The notes under the pieces are model-generated. The model did no database searches and was not told where the DNA came from. It was given only the letters and a program-made list of their open reading frames with translations. A program made the position numbers and the translations under genes. Shown in pieces: positions 45,421 to 59,100 of a stretch of 64,000 nucleotides of DNA. The stretch's first letter is position 1, and each line of letters starts with the position of its first letter. The stretch comes from Hoplostethus atlanticus (taxonomy: Eukaryota; Chordata; Actinopteri; Trachichthyiformes; Trachichthyidae). The stretch spans positions 3,257,501-3,321,500 of the forward strand of contig JAXDDX010000034.1 of assembly GCA_034670405.1 (NCBI GenBank), written 5' to 3'.

Positions 45421-47865
45421 TCACTCTACTGCTCCCCCTGCTTCTTCTTCTACCATGTTAATAACCCCCAACAGGCACAAACTCATCCGTATGACTTTAC
45501 TGAGTACCATCCAATACCAGGCGCCAGGCGCTAGTGGGGGGGGGGATGGGGGTAGCGGAGTGCAGGTGGCTGGGAGAAAAGAGCCGACGGGAGCCGATGG
45601 GCATGGGATGAAGGAATCCAGTCCAAAAAGATCGCTAGCTTTAATGGCGATATTGAACTGTTGATATCCTAGGGGGAAGGGTTTGCTTGTTGTGTTGAGC
45701 CCCCCTCCACCCCCGCCATCAAAACCGGTGTGTGCCGGACTGGGCCGGGCAGAGGACCAGAGAGGCGAAACCGGGCTCATCCTGATCTCTCTGGGAGATG
45801 AAGGGGACTCACGGTGCCAAGGGCTGCTCTGAAACCTCACTTAGTCTATCAAACCTCCTGGCTGTTGCCGCTAGTGCCGCTGCTGACGACTCCCATGTGT
45901 GTGGTTTAGTTTCTGTGTGTGTGTGTGCGTGTGTGATTGCGAGCAGCTCACATTTCTAATTGTGTGTGTGTGTGTAGTTGTGTGTATCCCTGTGTGTGTT
46001 CACTGTGTGCGGTTTGCGCGAACACCATCAAAGCTCTACTCAATTACACACCCAGGCTTTTAAAAAGACACCCTCAAATCCAGCCCCCGCGTCTCCCAAG
46101 GTCAACACCGCTTATTCCTCGTGGCATTTACCAGAGGCAAGAGGATTACGCCGGAGCGGATGAACCAGGTATCGGCTGTACGTTATACCCTTAACAAGAG
46201 GCGGAGAGGAAAGAAAAATGGGTCCTGCTTTGTGGGGCTTGTCTTTTCACGCCGCCCTAGAATCTTCTGTCCATCCAAAACATGATTCCAGGAACTAAGT
46301 GGGTTTGTTGTGTGTACGGTTTTGAATGCTGTCAGGGGAATTTCTGTAGCCCGGAGGCGGCAGCGTAGCGGAGAGAAAGTAGGCTAGAGTACAGATTGTA
46401 GTTGTTTTTGGTTAAAATGATGAGTGGGAAATGTGGGATATTTTCAGCGGCGTCACTGGCAAATAGGCCGCGTTAACCACCTTTCCTTTGGGCTTCATTA
46501 TCAAATGGCGCAAATGCATTTGGACGGCAGCACGTTTTTTGTTTTTTTTTGTTTTTTTTTGATGTCTTAGCTCTGCACGCTTGTCAGTTTGGATTTCAAA
46601 CACGACTCGGCGAAAGAAAAGCTTTAATTGTCATTTTCATCCACATCAAATGAACATTTAAAAAAGTAGCAGCGCTTTTATTGTGACGAGTTGTTTGGAC
46701 GGGTAGTCAACAGGGTAACCGTTTTGTAGAAGCTCGCTGAAAAGTCTTAAACAGTAAAAAGATTATTTGAAGTCTTTGTCCCAGAAATATCACCGGACTC
46801 TTGATGCTTGTTGCTCTAGTTCCATCACAACTCACCGGACTTCTTTCAAACAAGTCAAATCTTGAACAGGTTAATTTTTTTGTCTCCTGTTGCTCCCTTA
46901 AAATTGATACATAACAAGGCAGATGGATGTAAAAAAAATTGTGCTAATAGGGAGGCTGCCATCACCCGTTCATTCCAGATCAACTCATTGCCTGATTACA
47001 CTCTTAATTACTGCGGTGTGGTGAGGAATACATTAGTGAGGGTCGTGGGTATAAAATCTTCCCTCAAACTATCAAACGCTTGATCAAAAAGCTTCAGCAT
47101 GGGTGTCGGAGGTTGTTTCTCTTCACTGATTTTCCCGCTGTGCTCCGTGGGGAAATTATCGAGGGGATGCGACTTCCACGGCGTCACATATATAGCTTAG
47201 TAGTAGAGCAATGACGCTGTTGGGGCTGATTCTGAATCTCATACCCTTGTTTCCCGTGTAGCCATTTATTCACACATGTGTTTTTTGTTTTTTTCATGTT
47301 TACTGTGTCTGAATAATTTATGGCTGACTGTACTCCAGAGCTGAATTCTCTCTGGGAAAACAACGCGGCAAGAACTGTACCTAAAAATAAGGGGACCACT
47401 TAATTTGATATGAAGTACAACCTTGTTTGTCCTAACCGCTCCGGAATGTAGGGCGCTGAAATATATGGGATGTATTGATGTTTCGCATTGTTCAAAAAAT
47501 GAAATGAGTGTGCATGTGCAGGTCTTACGCAGTCGTTTCTAGTTTAAACACTGTTTTGTAGCATCCTTCAGCCAAGTCCACTGGATAAACTAAGGCAATA
47601 ATAAAAGAACTTGACTGTGCTATATATATCATATATATCGCATATATGTATATGTGTCCTGTGTCCAATTTTAATCACAACAACCTTAATCACAATTGCA
47701 AAAACCAATAAAATGAGCTTATTTATACATTATTTTCCTTTCATTGCCAATACAATATTAAGTGTGAAATAACCAGTTTAATAACCAGTGGGAAATCATT
47801 GTCAACTAAGTTACCCAATGGAAGGACTGTTGCCAGTTCCTTCAATATCATTCTTAAAGGACATT

Positions 47866-48545
47866 CAATTCAAGTCAAGTTTATTTATAATGCCCTTTAT
47901 CACGAACAAGCCTCGGAGGGCTTTACGGGCCTAACGAAGTCAGGCTGGATGACGGTCGCGTCGTGACACCCAGTCGATGCAGACAACAAAACGCGTAATG
48001 CCGAAATAGAAAGGAACGCCTCGGGCCCAATCAAGTCAGCTGAACATCAATCAATTATGACAAAGAGGGGAGACACACAGCCAACACACACCTAACACTC
48101 GACACTGACCACACACTCAGCCATTAACGCACTCAGACAAACAGGGAGACAATCAGTCCTGATGTGCTCAGGTCAACAGGTCGCCCCGGGCTGGTATCCA
48201 TCAGCCAATACCTAGACTGAGCTAATGTAATGAGACTGCGTCGATCCCGGACCAGACGAAGATCACGAGTATAGGATCATATGACATTTATAAACTATCG
48301 TTGGTCATATATTTGCGAGAATAGATTGGTTTTACATTTGAATTTGAAGATTTCCCTGGATCGAAAGAGGAGTCGGGTTCAGAGAGATAGGGAGCTCGAT
48401 AGGAAACCGCTCCGCTGCCTGGCTGATTTCTTCTTCTGGGAATAGAAAGGTAGACCAGCATCCTGTGAACGATGGGGGTACGTAGGGCGCAGGGCCCACG
48501 CAAGGCTTTAGATGTTAATAGATTCACATTGCAATCAATAGCTTG
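47866..48545. mobile_element. Interspersed repeat of the TTTATTTAT type
   Basis: The left part reads ATTCAAGTCAAGTTTATTTA, then TGCCCTTTATCAC and GGGCTTTACGGGCC. The right part reads CATCCTGTGAACGATGGGGG and CAAGGCTTTAGATGTTAATA. Both word sets recur in fish genomes as parts of long non-coding repeats that begin AATTCAATTTTATTTATATA. This copy is diverged and has no coding frame. The class (DNA transposon derivative or other) is not known to me. Confidence 0.5.
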
Positions 48546-49120
48546 TGTAATATTTATGACATTTCTTGAAAAATGCCAAGTGGTATTTGATTCAAGGTAT
48601 TTAATAGTATAGTAATGAATCGCTTAACATTTCTGTTTTATATCTGAAATCATTACATATAGGGATGCTTTGGAAGAATATACATTATTTGGGTGATGAA
48701 CATGTACTTTTTTCCACTCATTTACAAATGGAAAATGATAGAAAACATACTCGCCGTCAAATACTTCACTGTATGTACAAAAATATCTTGATATCGATCA
48801 AAACATCTTCAGTAAATTGAGAAAACAGGTGATTTAGAACCTCATCCTTCTATTTGAAATATGAAATTGCCAAAAATATCACTCCATATGCTCCTCTTGG
48901 TTAAATGTCAACGTTTGATCTGTCATCTGGCACCAGTCAAAAGGAGGTTTAAGCAGCACCGACCTAGTTGTCCCGATATGTATTTTATGTTTACCGCCGT
49001 GATTGGAAAAGCTGGCCTAGCGTTCCTCCTCCACAGTGTTCTGTGGAGAAAAACGTGTAGGATGTCGAAGGGCAAAACATTGATTCATTGCCCTGTGATG
49101 GTTGGAGCAGAGCTTTGCTG

Positions 49121-49161
49121 CACACACACACACACACGGACACACACACACACACACACAC
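49121..49161. repeat. (CA)n microsatellite, interrupted
   Basis: Two CA runs (49121-49137 and 49141-49161) split by GGA. Confidence 0.9.
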
Positions 49162-49769
49162 ATTGGAGTTTTAGTTATCCAAACATTTCTCAGAGGCAGA
49201 GCTATTCTGGAGGCACTAATAATCTCATTGGTTGAGTGAAACCTCAGTGGTAAGCCCAGTGGGAAAAGGTACGGGGTGAGAGAAGAGGTAGCTAATATTA
49301 TGAAGCCTAGCGCTCTGCTGCTAACTGAAAAGTCGATGCTTGTGTCCTAGCGGAGAACGATCTTCTGACGTTGTCTTGGAGAGAACAAACTTCCAGTCTG
49401 AGATGAGCCGTGGGCTTGGAAACTTCGGCCGTTAGATATTATGTAACGTAAGAACGATACGTTTTACGAAAGACCCTACGAATGCCGTGGTCAGGTTTCA
49501 CTCGACCCATGAGCGTCTTTCTGGCTCCAGCGAGAGCTCTGGGGAAATGTTTGTCCAACTAAAAACTGGTCCGCGCACCGAGGAGCAGGTGGCCCGGTAC
49601 CCACACAGCAAGTTTCATTTTGGTTTCCCAAACAACCTTGGCTTGCCAACGGGGGCCCACATAAAAACGACGAGAGGGAGCCATCACTCTCCCGGGTGGG
49701 TTGATGGATGGGAAGATAGATGGGCTGACAAATGACTACATAGGTAGCGCCGATAAGATCAGTGTCGTT

Positions 49770-49792
49770 TTATGCGCCAGGGAGATGAGACA

Positions 49793-49823
<31 letters not shown>

Positions 49824-50270
49824 AGCAGTTTAGAGAGGGCTTCATCGTAAATATTACTAATTCATTTCCCGGGAGACTGGGGCTGTTATTGAGAGAGTGT
49901 GAATGGGAAGAGATAGAGGGAGGCAGGGAGGGAGGCAGGGAGGCACAGGGAAGAGGTGGCTGTTTCATGTGTGTGTGAAGAAAAAGATCGAAAGTCGGTA
50001 AGAAAGGTGAGATAAAGCCGTCAGAGGAGTGAGACAAAGGAAAAAAGGCAAAGAGGGAGTGGGTGAGAAAGAGGCTCGGGGAAAACAGAGGGAGCCACGC
50101 AGAGACGGAGGAAACACTCAGGAAGACAAATGCACAAGAAAGGAGAGAGCGAGGGAGAGAATGTGGAGTGGAGGGAGGTGGGAAGGATAATCGCGGTTTT
50201 ATGTCCTTTGGTGAAAATGAGACTCGGAGAAAAGAGGGGAGGAGGAAGAGAGGCAACAAAGAGCGATGAG
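49770..50270. repeat. Purine-rich low-complexity tract
   Basis: GAGAGA, GGGAGG and GAAGAG words dominate the plus strand for 500 bases, with a perfect GA run at about 49791-49816. Confidence 0.75.
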
Positions 50271-50410
50271 TGGGTGAAGCCAAAAGAGTCTCTTCAGAGA
50301 TCGGCGTAATGGCTTAACCTTGTGTGTGTTTTCTTTATCGGTGGCGAGAGCTTCTTCCTCTCTCCGTCTGTCGGATTCTACCTCGCCGATTCGCGGTTTG
50401 TTGTTTTTGG

Positions 50411-50457
50411 ACACACACACACACACACACACGCACACACACACACACACACGCACA
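50411..50457. repeat. (CA)n microsatellite
   Basis: CA run of about 47 bases with two CGCA interruptions. Confidence 0.9.
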
Positions 50458-52854
50458 GGCTGTGGCGAGGAGACAGGGAGACGGAGAGGTGACAGTCTTT
50501 GTCATCTCCCCTGTCAGCAACACACACACACACACACACTCTCTGCACACCCGTTGCCCTCGTGTCCCTTCTCACATTCACCCCCCATCTGTTCCTCTTT
50601 GAAAACACCCGCAGCACCCAGTCATTTTTGAGTCAGTGTGGCAGAAATCGTCTGTCCTGACTGATCCTCGTAATGCGGATGGTTCATCCACATTTTATTT
50701 ATTATAAGTATTGTATGGATGAATGCATGGGTTCCTCAAATACCGCTCTAATATCATCACTGTTAAAAATTATGTTGCGGAAACACAGGAAATCTACACC
50801 TGGCATCAGTGTGTGTCATTTCCTATTGTATCCCGCCGTCATTAAAATCTAATGCATATCGGAAAAATAGCCTGTGTCCTCCTCAATAGGGCATCGATAA
50901 TGAATTTCTTTAAATGGCATGACTAATGCGCGTTTGCAGCCTGGTAATGGGCTCATCAGCGCCGGGGACACGCAACGCAACGCCGGCCAAACCCTGCTCC
51001 AACGCGTCCGCCCACCGCTCGCTGCTCGCCGCTCGCCGCTCCTGTCCAATGATGGAACGCCCACGCGCTGACGTCCCCCCTCTATTGTCTGGACTGGCAG
51101 GATAAAGACGTGGAGCCGCTCTTTAGAATGCATGACAGCGAGTCCCCGGGGGGGGGGGGAGGGGGGGGCAAGTTTACCAGGCGTGAAGGAGGGAAGAGGG
51201 AGAGAGAGACGGCAGGATGGAGGGATGGAGGGATAGTGTGGGGGGGAACAGAAGGACAGAGCAGAGGGGTAAAGCTAACTGCGTTATAGCGACAGGGGTA
51301 ATCAGGCTAGCTGACAATCACTTCACCGCACACGAGAGCCCCGGCAACGCCCCGGCAACGCTGCCCTCTGGGATGGGAAAGGCGGCAGGTTTTTTTTCCC
51401 CCTGTTGTTTGTATTTGCCTGTGCACGTGTCTTTTAATGTGACGGGAGACTGTGCACTGTGTTCTGACTTATTATTGACAGTTGTGGCTGATGGTGTGAA
51501 GGCAGCCTTGGAGAATACACACACACACACACACGTGCACATACTGTACCTGTCGCACACATGTAGGCGAATCCCATGTATCCAGCCACCCTCGGGGCGC
51601 TAACCGGTTAACGTCGAGCCGTGAAAAAAAAAAAAAAAAACCTGCACCAGAAATTGCGCCCTCACATCACAACGCACAATTAGGCCTGCTACAGGTTCGC
51701 CCTAGGGTCAGTGGTAGCATGGCACGGAGCCCTGCTTGGATAGATTCCTCTAGGCTTTTACCCAGCGTGGCATTGAATGCTTGCTGCATAAGCTCACTTG
51801 ACTGTTTGCATGTGTGTGTGGTGTGTGTGTGTGTGTTTTGTTGAAGTAGTGGTGTCAGTCAGCCTCTTGGGTAGTGGCTTTTTGTCCTCCGTGTCTCTCT
51901 CTCTCTCTCTCTAGCTCTATTGTTGTTCGTCTATACATATGCATGCGCACACCGACGAGACGTGGCACTTCTATTAGAGCCAAATCAAATTGGCAGCCCC
52001 CCCCTTGCGAGGAATACGTGAGCAAGCACTTCCACCAGATGAGCTTTTTTTCCCCCCTCCAACAATCCCACGCTATAGCTGAAAAAGAGCCTATTGGGGA
52101 GAGATCCGTCGTAGAGTAATCTCCCCATAACACAAGGTTTCCAGTAGACCTACATGCAAGGCAATCCAGCCTATGGAAGCCCAAGAGGGTCTTAAATTGT
52201 CCACACAAACAGTTTCCATTTCCAGAGCTTCTCCTTCCATCTAAGAAGGAAAAAAATGCAAAACTTCATTAAACACCAAAACGGGGCCAGTATATAAGGC
52301 GGAAAGTAGGTGAATCCGTCATGTTTCTCCAGCAACGCCTGGGTCCCCTGCTCTTAGAGAGCGCCGAGCGATGGCAGTGAGATGGGGGGGGTGGAAGGGT
52401 GTGGGCAAAGAGTGTCTTGACAATTTTTATGTTTTTGTGTGTGTTCTCTGTCATCCGACCTGGCAGTGTGCCCCCTCACGCAGAATAATAGGAGTTAAAG
52501 TCACCCTCCTTGCGCCGAGCCCGAGAGGAGCCGGGCCAGAGGAAGCGATTTCCATGTTAATGGGAACCTTTCCCAGCAGCATCTCTCACTCTCTCACCTT
52601 CCCTTCCCTTCCCTTCCCTTCCTTCCAGCCTTCCTTCCTGTCTCTCTTTTGTGGTTTCCTACCTTCCTACTCTTCCTACTCTTTTTTTTCTTTTCTCTCC
52701 ATTGTTACCTTTCACCTCTGAATACCTCTCCTTCCTTCCCTCTCTCCATCTCTCTCTCCCTCTCTCTCTGTCAAGCTTGATGATTGGAGTTGCTGGACTG
52801 TGAGCGGCGCATCCTCCGCAGGGTGCGGTGGGCCACGTCCAGCTGTCCCACATC

Positions 52855-52863
52855 GGTGTGTGT

Positions 52864-52907
<44 letters not shown>
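52855..52907. repeat. (GT)n microsatellite
   Basis: GT run of about 53 bases with one interruption. A (CCCTT)n run lies just upstream at about 52598-52625. Confidence 0.9.
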
Positions 52908-52909
<2 letters not shown>

Positions 52910-54824
52910 TTTCAGTCTGTCTCTCTGTAAGTGCCAAGCCTGATTCCAAAGTCAAGCCCATCAAAATGGATCCCTGACAAATATATAGACAAGCAACCAG
53001 CCAGACGGAGAAGCACATTCTCTGAGAGTAGAGAGGAAAAAAAATAGAAAATCCCTCATCCCCAGCCGCTGAGAAGTGTTGTCGTCCACTTGGCTGAACT
53101 TGTACAATCCCTTCCTAGTCCTCCGAGGATCCAGCCACAGCCAAATGAACATGCTCCCCGAGAGTCCTCGCCATCCCATCCCGCAAACACCCCCGCCTCC
53201 CGCCTCCCCCCTCCCCTCACACACACATTCGACCCCGTCCTCCCCCCCGGCTCCTCAAAAACACCACTGGAAATAGGCCAGCGTGTCATCTCCTCCAAGA
53301 CATGCTAAGCAGCTCCATCCGCTATGAGGTCTCTGTCAGACACACAGCAGTGGGTAAACCGAATCGCACACACTCTCATCCCTTATGCATAGGGGCTGCC
53401 GGGGGCCAAACCGACTGCCGCTCCCGAGTTCACCGTACTCTTATAAATCATAAATGCAGCTCAATATATTGTCTAAACAAATACTCTAGTCTGGGAGCCC
53501 CCCTGTCTACGGACGGTCAATTATACAGTGAACTGTGGCGAAAGGGAAGGGAGAGAGACGTGATGCTAAGGTGGGCGCCTCATGGGGCCCCCGTGGCATC
53601 CAGCTGTTTAAATAGGTTACAGATTGCGCAGGGGTGGAGTTGCTAGCGGTGAATATACACAACTATTACACTTAGTTTTGGATTGAGAAGTCGAGGGGGA
53701 GTGAGCGTGAGAGGACGGGGAGGATGGGAGGATGAGCGAGCGGGTGACGGAGAGAAAAAGGAGGGTAGAGTTTCTCCAGGACAGACGGAAGGAAGGAAGG
53801 CCTGTCCTGAGCATAACCTGAGATAGTCGCTCCAAGGAGTAAACAAGCTATTATCGGTGCACCGCACTTCACGGCTATCCATTCCTTCACCCGCTGAAGA
53901 TGAGAGGAAAGACAGATCCATATTTTTATTTTTTTTTGGTGATCAACTTTTTTCCTTTTTTGCTTCAGGTACATACGAGCAAAGCACAATAAAAAAAAAA
54001 CAATAAACCTTCCTTCCGCTAGCATGTCGGAGCCTTCACACCCCGCCGTCTCCTTGTTTTCCCCGTCGCTCCTGTGTGGGTTTTAGCGCGTTGTAACTGC
54101 AGCGCTTGCAATTACGGGTTCAGTTCTCACCGGGCTCATTTTGCTACAGTACATGAAATCAAAGTACACTGCTTTGCATAAAAAACCCGTTAACCGGCGG
54201 AGCAGGGGGAGGTTAGCTTCCAGATCCCTTCTCTTTCGCAGATCGGTGATTGCCTGTTTAAAATGGATTTATCTGTATCAAGCAAAATGAATAATACATT
54301 CAACTTCACCAACTGTAATTGTAAGTTTGTATCGTTACGATCGCCATCTGCGTCTGTTATCGACTGTTGTTTCAAGATGATAATCGGCATCATCATCTTT
54401 CGCTCCAAACATCTGAGTCATGCAATATATCTAATCGCCTTGTTTCTTCCCAAAAAGTACCCGTGGACTGATTCCTGTTGTGTAGTAACTATAATGGATT
54501 ACAGTTACGATATTTCTGATCCCATTCGTGTTAATCTGCCACCCTAAACTCTGTTTTATTCCATTTGCTTGTCAAGGCTCTTCTGCAACACAGGCCTGTT
54601 GAGTTTTGCGATGCATCACAGATCTGATTTCACTTCCCTGAGCCCGCTGGCGTTCCATTACAATCCATGCAGTCAGTGTACATCACTTTGCATAAACATG
54701 CCTCCAAAATAAAAAAAAGTGTTTTTTTTTGTCTTGTTGAATCCGCTTGCTTTTCTCCTGCAGCCTCCTTCTCCATAGCAACCCACCGAATACTGTCATG
54801 AATTGATGTTTTCTATCTCGTGAG

Positions 54825-54828
<4 letters not shown>

Positions 54829-54863
<35 letters not shown>
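54829..54863. repeat. (GA)n microsatellite
   Basis: Perfect GA run of about 35 bases. Confidence 0.95.
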
Positions 54864-54865
<2 letters not shown>

Positions 54866-55389
54866 CAGCGAATCCAAGACCAGTCTCCAGGCTCCCTTCA
54901 GGCTGGGACAGCACCTTGTGTTAATTAAACCTGACCTCCGGATTTGCCCGCTCTGCACCGGTGCATTCTGGGAAAATTGGCTGTTTGATTCTGAAATAGG
55001 TTTGACTAATTTCGTCTGGGCTCTGATGCTCGGTTGCAGTGGCAAAAAGAGTAATAACGATGACGGCGATAACCTAAACAATTAGGTAATAGGCGATACG
55101 TTCCAATACCACAATGGGCAAGTTATTCCCTAATTAAGTTCCACATCTCCCGAGCGAAATAAGAGATGGAGCAAATGAAACGAAATGAGAAATGAAAGTA
55201 ATTAAAACAGAGGTGACTAATAACCAGCATGCCTTTTTATCCCTTTATTTTCCTCTATCTCTCTGTTTCTCTTGCTCTGTATTAATATTTCATCTAAAGT
55301 TCAGTGCTTTCTGCTTCAATAGACAGTAAAATCACTGCTGGAAACATTGCTCTCAGTCACATCTCTCTCCCTTTCTCCTACTCCCCCAT

Positions 55390-55392
<3 letters not shown>

Positions 55393-55434
<42 letters not shown>

Positions 55435-55540
55435 CTCCCTCTTGCTCACAACCTCCTCTACTCTCAGCCCCATGTCATATTTCTCCCATTTTTCTTCCCT
55501 TGAGTGCTTCCCTTTTCTCTCTCTCTCTCTCTCTCTCTCC
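55393..55540. repeat. (CT)n microsatellites in pyrimidine-rich DNA
   Basis: CT runs at 55393-55430 and about 55519-55540, with C/T-rich sequence between them. Confidence 0.9.
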
Positions 55541-56090
55541 CCCCACCCTCTCTCCCTCTATCTTCTCTCACAATATCTCACGGGTGGAGATGAATGTCAC
55601 TGGAGAATCTAACTGGTTCGAGCCAGTCACAAACTGTACTTTTCTGCTCTTAGTCGCATCAATCAGTTATTCAGCCAGCCGACCGGTCTGCTAGTCTGTC
55701 AAGTTGTTCGCGCTGCCTTTGAATCAGTCGATGCAGAGCTTTTTAGCCACTTGATATCCTGAGAGGCTGGAGTTGGCGCTTGCATTCACTCGATAACCTT
55801 GCCATCGGATTTCATTCAGAATGAATAGAGGGAACTCTTATTTTTTTATTTTTTATTTTATTAACATTATAGTGACGAGGGCCGTGGCAGAAAACTTGTG
55901 TCTGTAGCTTTTGTTTGCTAGCTACAACTCTGCTTGCACTTTCCACTAAAGAGAAACAGCATTTATGCAGGATTGTAGGGCGGGTGTGGGGGGGTGTGGG
56001 GGGGTCTCCAACGGTTAGCACTGTTTGCACTTATGCACTTGGATGCACCCACGCCGGGATGCATGCACAGGCATACTAATGGACTAATGG

Positions 56091-56093
<3 letters not shown>

Positions 56094-56125
<32 letters not shown>
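56094..56125. repeat. (CA)n microsatellite
   Basis: Perfect CA run of about 32 bases. Confidence 0.95.
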
Positions 56126-56129
<4 letters not shown>

Positions 56130-59100
56130 TACACCCTTGCCTTCTCCTCCCACTCGATATGGCATTAGCACGGAGCCCTGTAATTGCTAATGGCCCACCT
56201 CTGCCACAAGTTAGAGAGCAACACACGGCTTTATAAGCCTTTTCCCCTCGAGCCTGTTAAGAAACAGATCTACACCTTGTCATTATTAACCCCATTTGCG
56301 AACGCCACTGAGACAGAACCGACTCAGGCCGCGCGCACGTTCGAGTTAACCCGGCAGTGACTGGGAGAGAATAGTTTCGTCTAGTCAGCAAATGGAGCTT
56401 TCTTTCCCCCGCTTTCCGTCCATTCTCTCTCTCTCGCTCTCGTACACTAATACTCATGACGCCTAAATCACCCTCTCCCTCTCCTCCCTCCCACGCCACC
56501 TTCCCTTCCTTCCGTCTCTCTGGCCTTTTTTTCCCTTAAGCCCTCTTGAGTATAAGTGCCTGTGTGATGGACTCTCACTAAACGGATGCAGATTTTATTC
56601 AGGCTATTTTCAAACCGGTGCGTGCGCTTTAGCCAGCTCGACATTTTTTTTAATGACTCCCCCAACTCGGCGCCTTCCACCACTCCGAGAAACAGTACGC
56701 CTCCGCCACGGCAGATAAGATGCGGCCGGAGTCGCATTCCTCTTATTTTCCATTCCCTCCATCACCGCTCAGCGACTCGTCTCTTCTCCGACTGCTATTA
56801 CGGTCCGCACGTCTTCAAAAAAAAAAAGAAAACGACACCCTGCTGCTTTTTCACCCTCTTCATCTCTCTCTCTCTCCTCTTTTGCTCTTTCTCATCTTTC
56901 ATTTCCTTTTATAGTCACTACCTCTCTTTTTTTAGATCACTTTCAACCCCCCCTCCTCCCTTTCATATCTCCCTTCCCCTCTCTCTCTCTCTCTCCCTCT
57001 CCATCCCTACCTCTAGCGGGGTGTCACTCTCAAGTTAAACCTGCATTAAACTGCGGGGCCCCTAATTAACACCTGTCGCCTGTCATTTCTCCACTATTTC
57101 CCGCTAATCCCCCCCACGCACGGGGGCCCTTGGCCGATTGTGACGTCCCCCCAAGTTAACTACGTTATGATCGCGCTTTTTAGGAAATCGGTAGGAAAAA
57201 AAGGGCTTACGCTGTTATGTGCTCGGTGAGAAGAGATGACGGGGGAGGAGTGGCGGCGTGTTGTCTTTGAAGTAAAGCGGCGCGGGGGGGCTTTCGATCG
57301 TCTCTCCCCGGCACAATTACGGCCGGCCCGGCGGGGGAGCGCCTGTATCAGCGAGGCGCGGGGCACTGAACCGGCGCGGCCCGGGCTGCTCCTTCACAGC
57401 CCAACTGTAATGGCTTTACCTCTGTGAACAAAGGCGGAGGACAGATCCCGGGCGCTCACCGTTTCCATTCCGACGTGCGATTACGCCGAGGGGATCGGCG
57501 CCGCTCTCCGAGGTTCCTCATGTGCAGAATGAGCTGGGATTTCTCTCCCCGCCACTCATCTTTTTCTGCACCGGCTCCCTCGATTCCCCCTCTTTTTCCT
57601 CCCCCGGTCCATCACAGGTGGGAATGATGTATGACTTGTGTTGCCGGTGCCTCTCCTCTGTGAGCAGAAAGCTGATAATGACTAGGTCTAGCTTACTTTA
57701 CCGGCATCACACCCCCACAAGTGTGTGTGTGTGACAAGTGTGTGTGTGACAGAGAGAGAGTGTGTGTGTGTGTGAGCCCATGTCAGGGATTGTTCTCTAG
57801 TGTAGGCGTGCGTTGCCCCCGCCCCCCCACTTCACCGCAGAACAGCACAGATCAATAGACGCTGCAGTCTCTGACTTGTAAATAACTCTGCTAATTTGCT
57901 GTCTCATTAGCAATAGGCCTGTTTATGTTCGAGTCGTCTTCGCCTCAGCCTTCTGGTGTCGTGCCTGTCCCAGATGGTAGGCACGGTAGTCACGGCGCAT
58001 AAACTGGCATTTAGCGTTGATGCATTGGCACACGCTGTCCCTTTCAGTGGGCAGACCCCCCACGGGCCCCCCCTCCCCCACGACGTGGGCGTCGCGGCGT
58101 ACTCAGCGAGCGGCGTAATTTATTCCGCGAGAAGAAGACGGGTGCGTGTTTCGGGTTGTGTAACTCTCCGACGGGTTTGTTTTCCCACGTCTTGTGATAG
58201 CCGGTTTGTGTGTGGCGAGGCGTCAGGTTACAGTTGATGCTGTTACTTATCCCAGCAATGGGGAGGGGGGGGGGGGTATAACAATGCGACCGCTCAGAAG
58301 AATAAGACGTTACTTCTGCTTTTTCACACACTGTGAATGTCAGATTGGACTTGAATTGTCCAGAAAACGATATCTCACCAGCGTCCCCCCCGAGTCCTTT
58401 TCAACATAATCACTCTTTTTGGAGGCGACCCCCGTGATCTTCACTGACCTGTTCCACATGTGTGTTTGTTCTTGTCTACGCGACGACTCCAGAACGATAC
58501 GTGACACTTGGAGCGTCATGCTAGCGCCACAGGTGCTCCCTGCAGAGTGGATGATCTGATTCGATGTTGGAGCTCCTTGCTAATGATGGAAAAACTGATT
58601 AACTCCTTCATGCTTTAACATATGGAGCTCGTATTAATACCGCCCATGTGTTGTGTTGACATAGAAACATTTGCTTTTTAATGCATTAATTAGCTTAACG
58701 CATGACCTCGTTAGCGCAAGTGGTTATTTTCAATATACCATGGTGATTATGGCGCGACATCAGGCAGCTCAAGCGCCTCTTGTGTTTTTTTGAATAGTAG
58801 CTAAGTGGCTATGAGTTATGGTGAGTGCGCTGAAACCAGCTATTATAGTCTGTACGCTAGCTTTTAAGCAGCGGGAAACACACCTTAAGAGCTTCTAGTA
58901 CCTTGAGTGAACGGCAGAAGAAAGACAGACTGGAGGAGGTAGACGAGGAGGAGGTGGAGGAGGAGGAGGTAGTAGAGGCAGCTGTTCACCAGGAGGTAAA
59001 TGAGGTAAGGTAAAAAAAAAAAAAAGTGGGTAAAGAGCAGCCTGGAGAGCAGGGTATGGTAATGTGGCCAATTCGTGGCCCCTTTAGAGCCATAAGGGCA

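Noticed and set aside
54085-54190. Possible tRNA gene or SINE head with GGGTTCAGTTC
   Set aside because: B-box-like word only. No A box or cloverleaf could be drawn, and the following sequence matches the SINE body too weakly.
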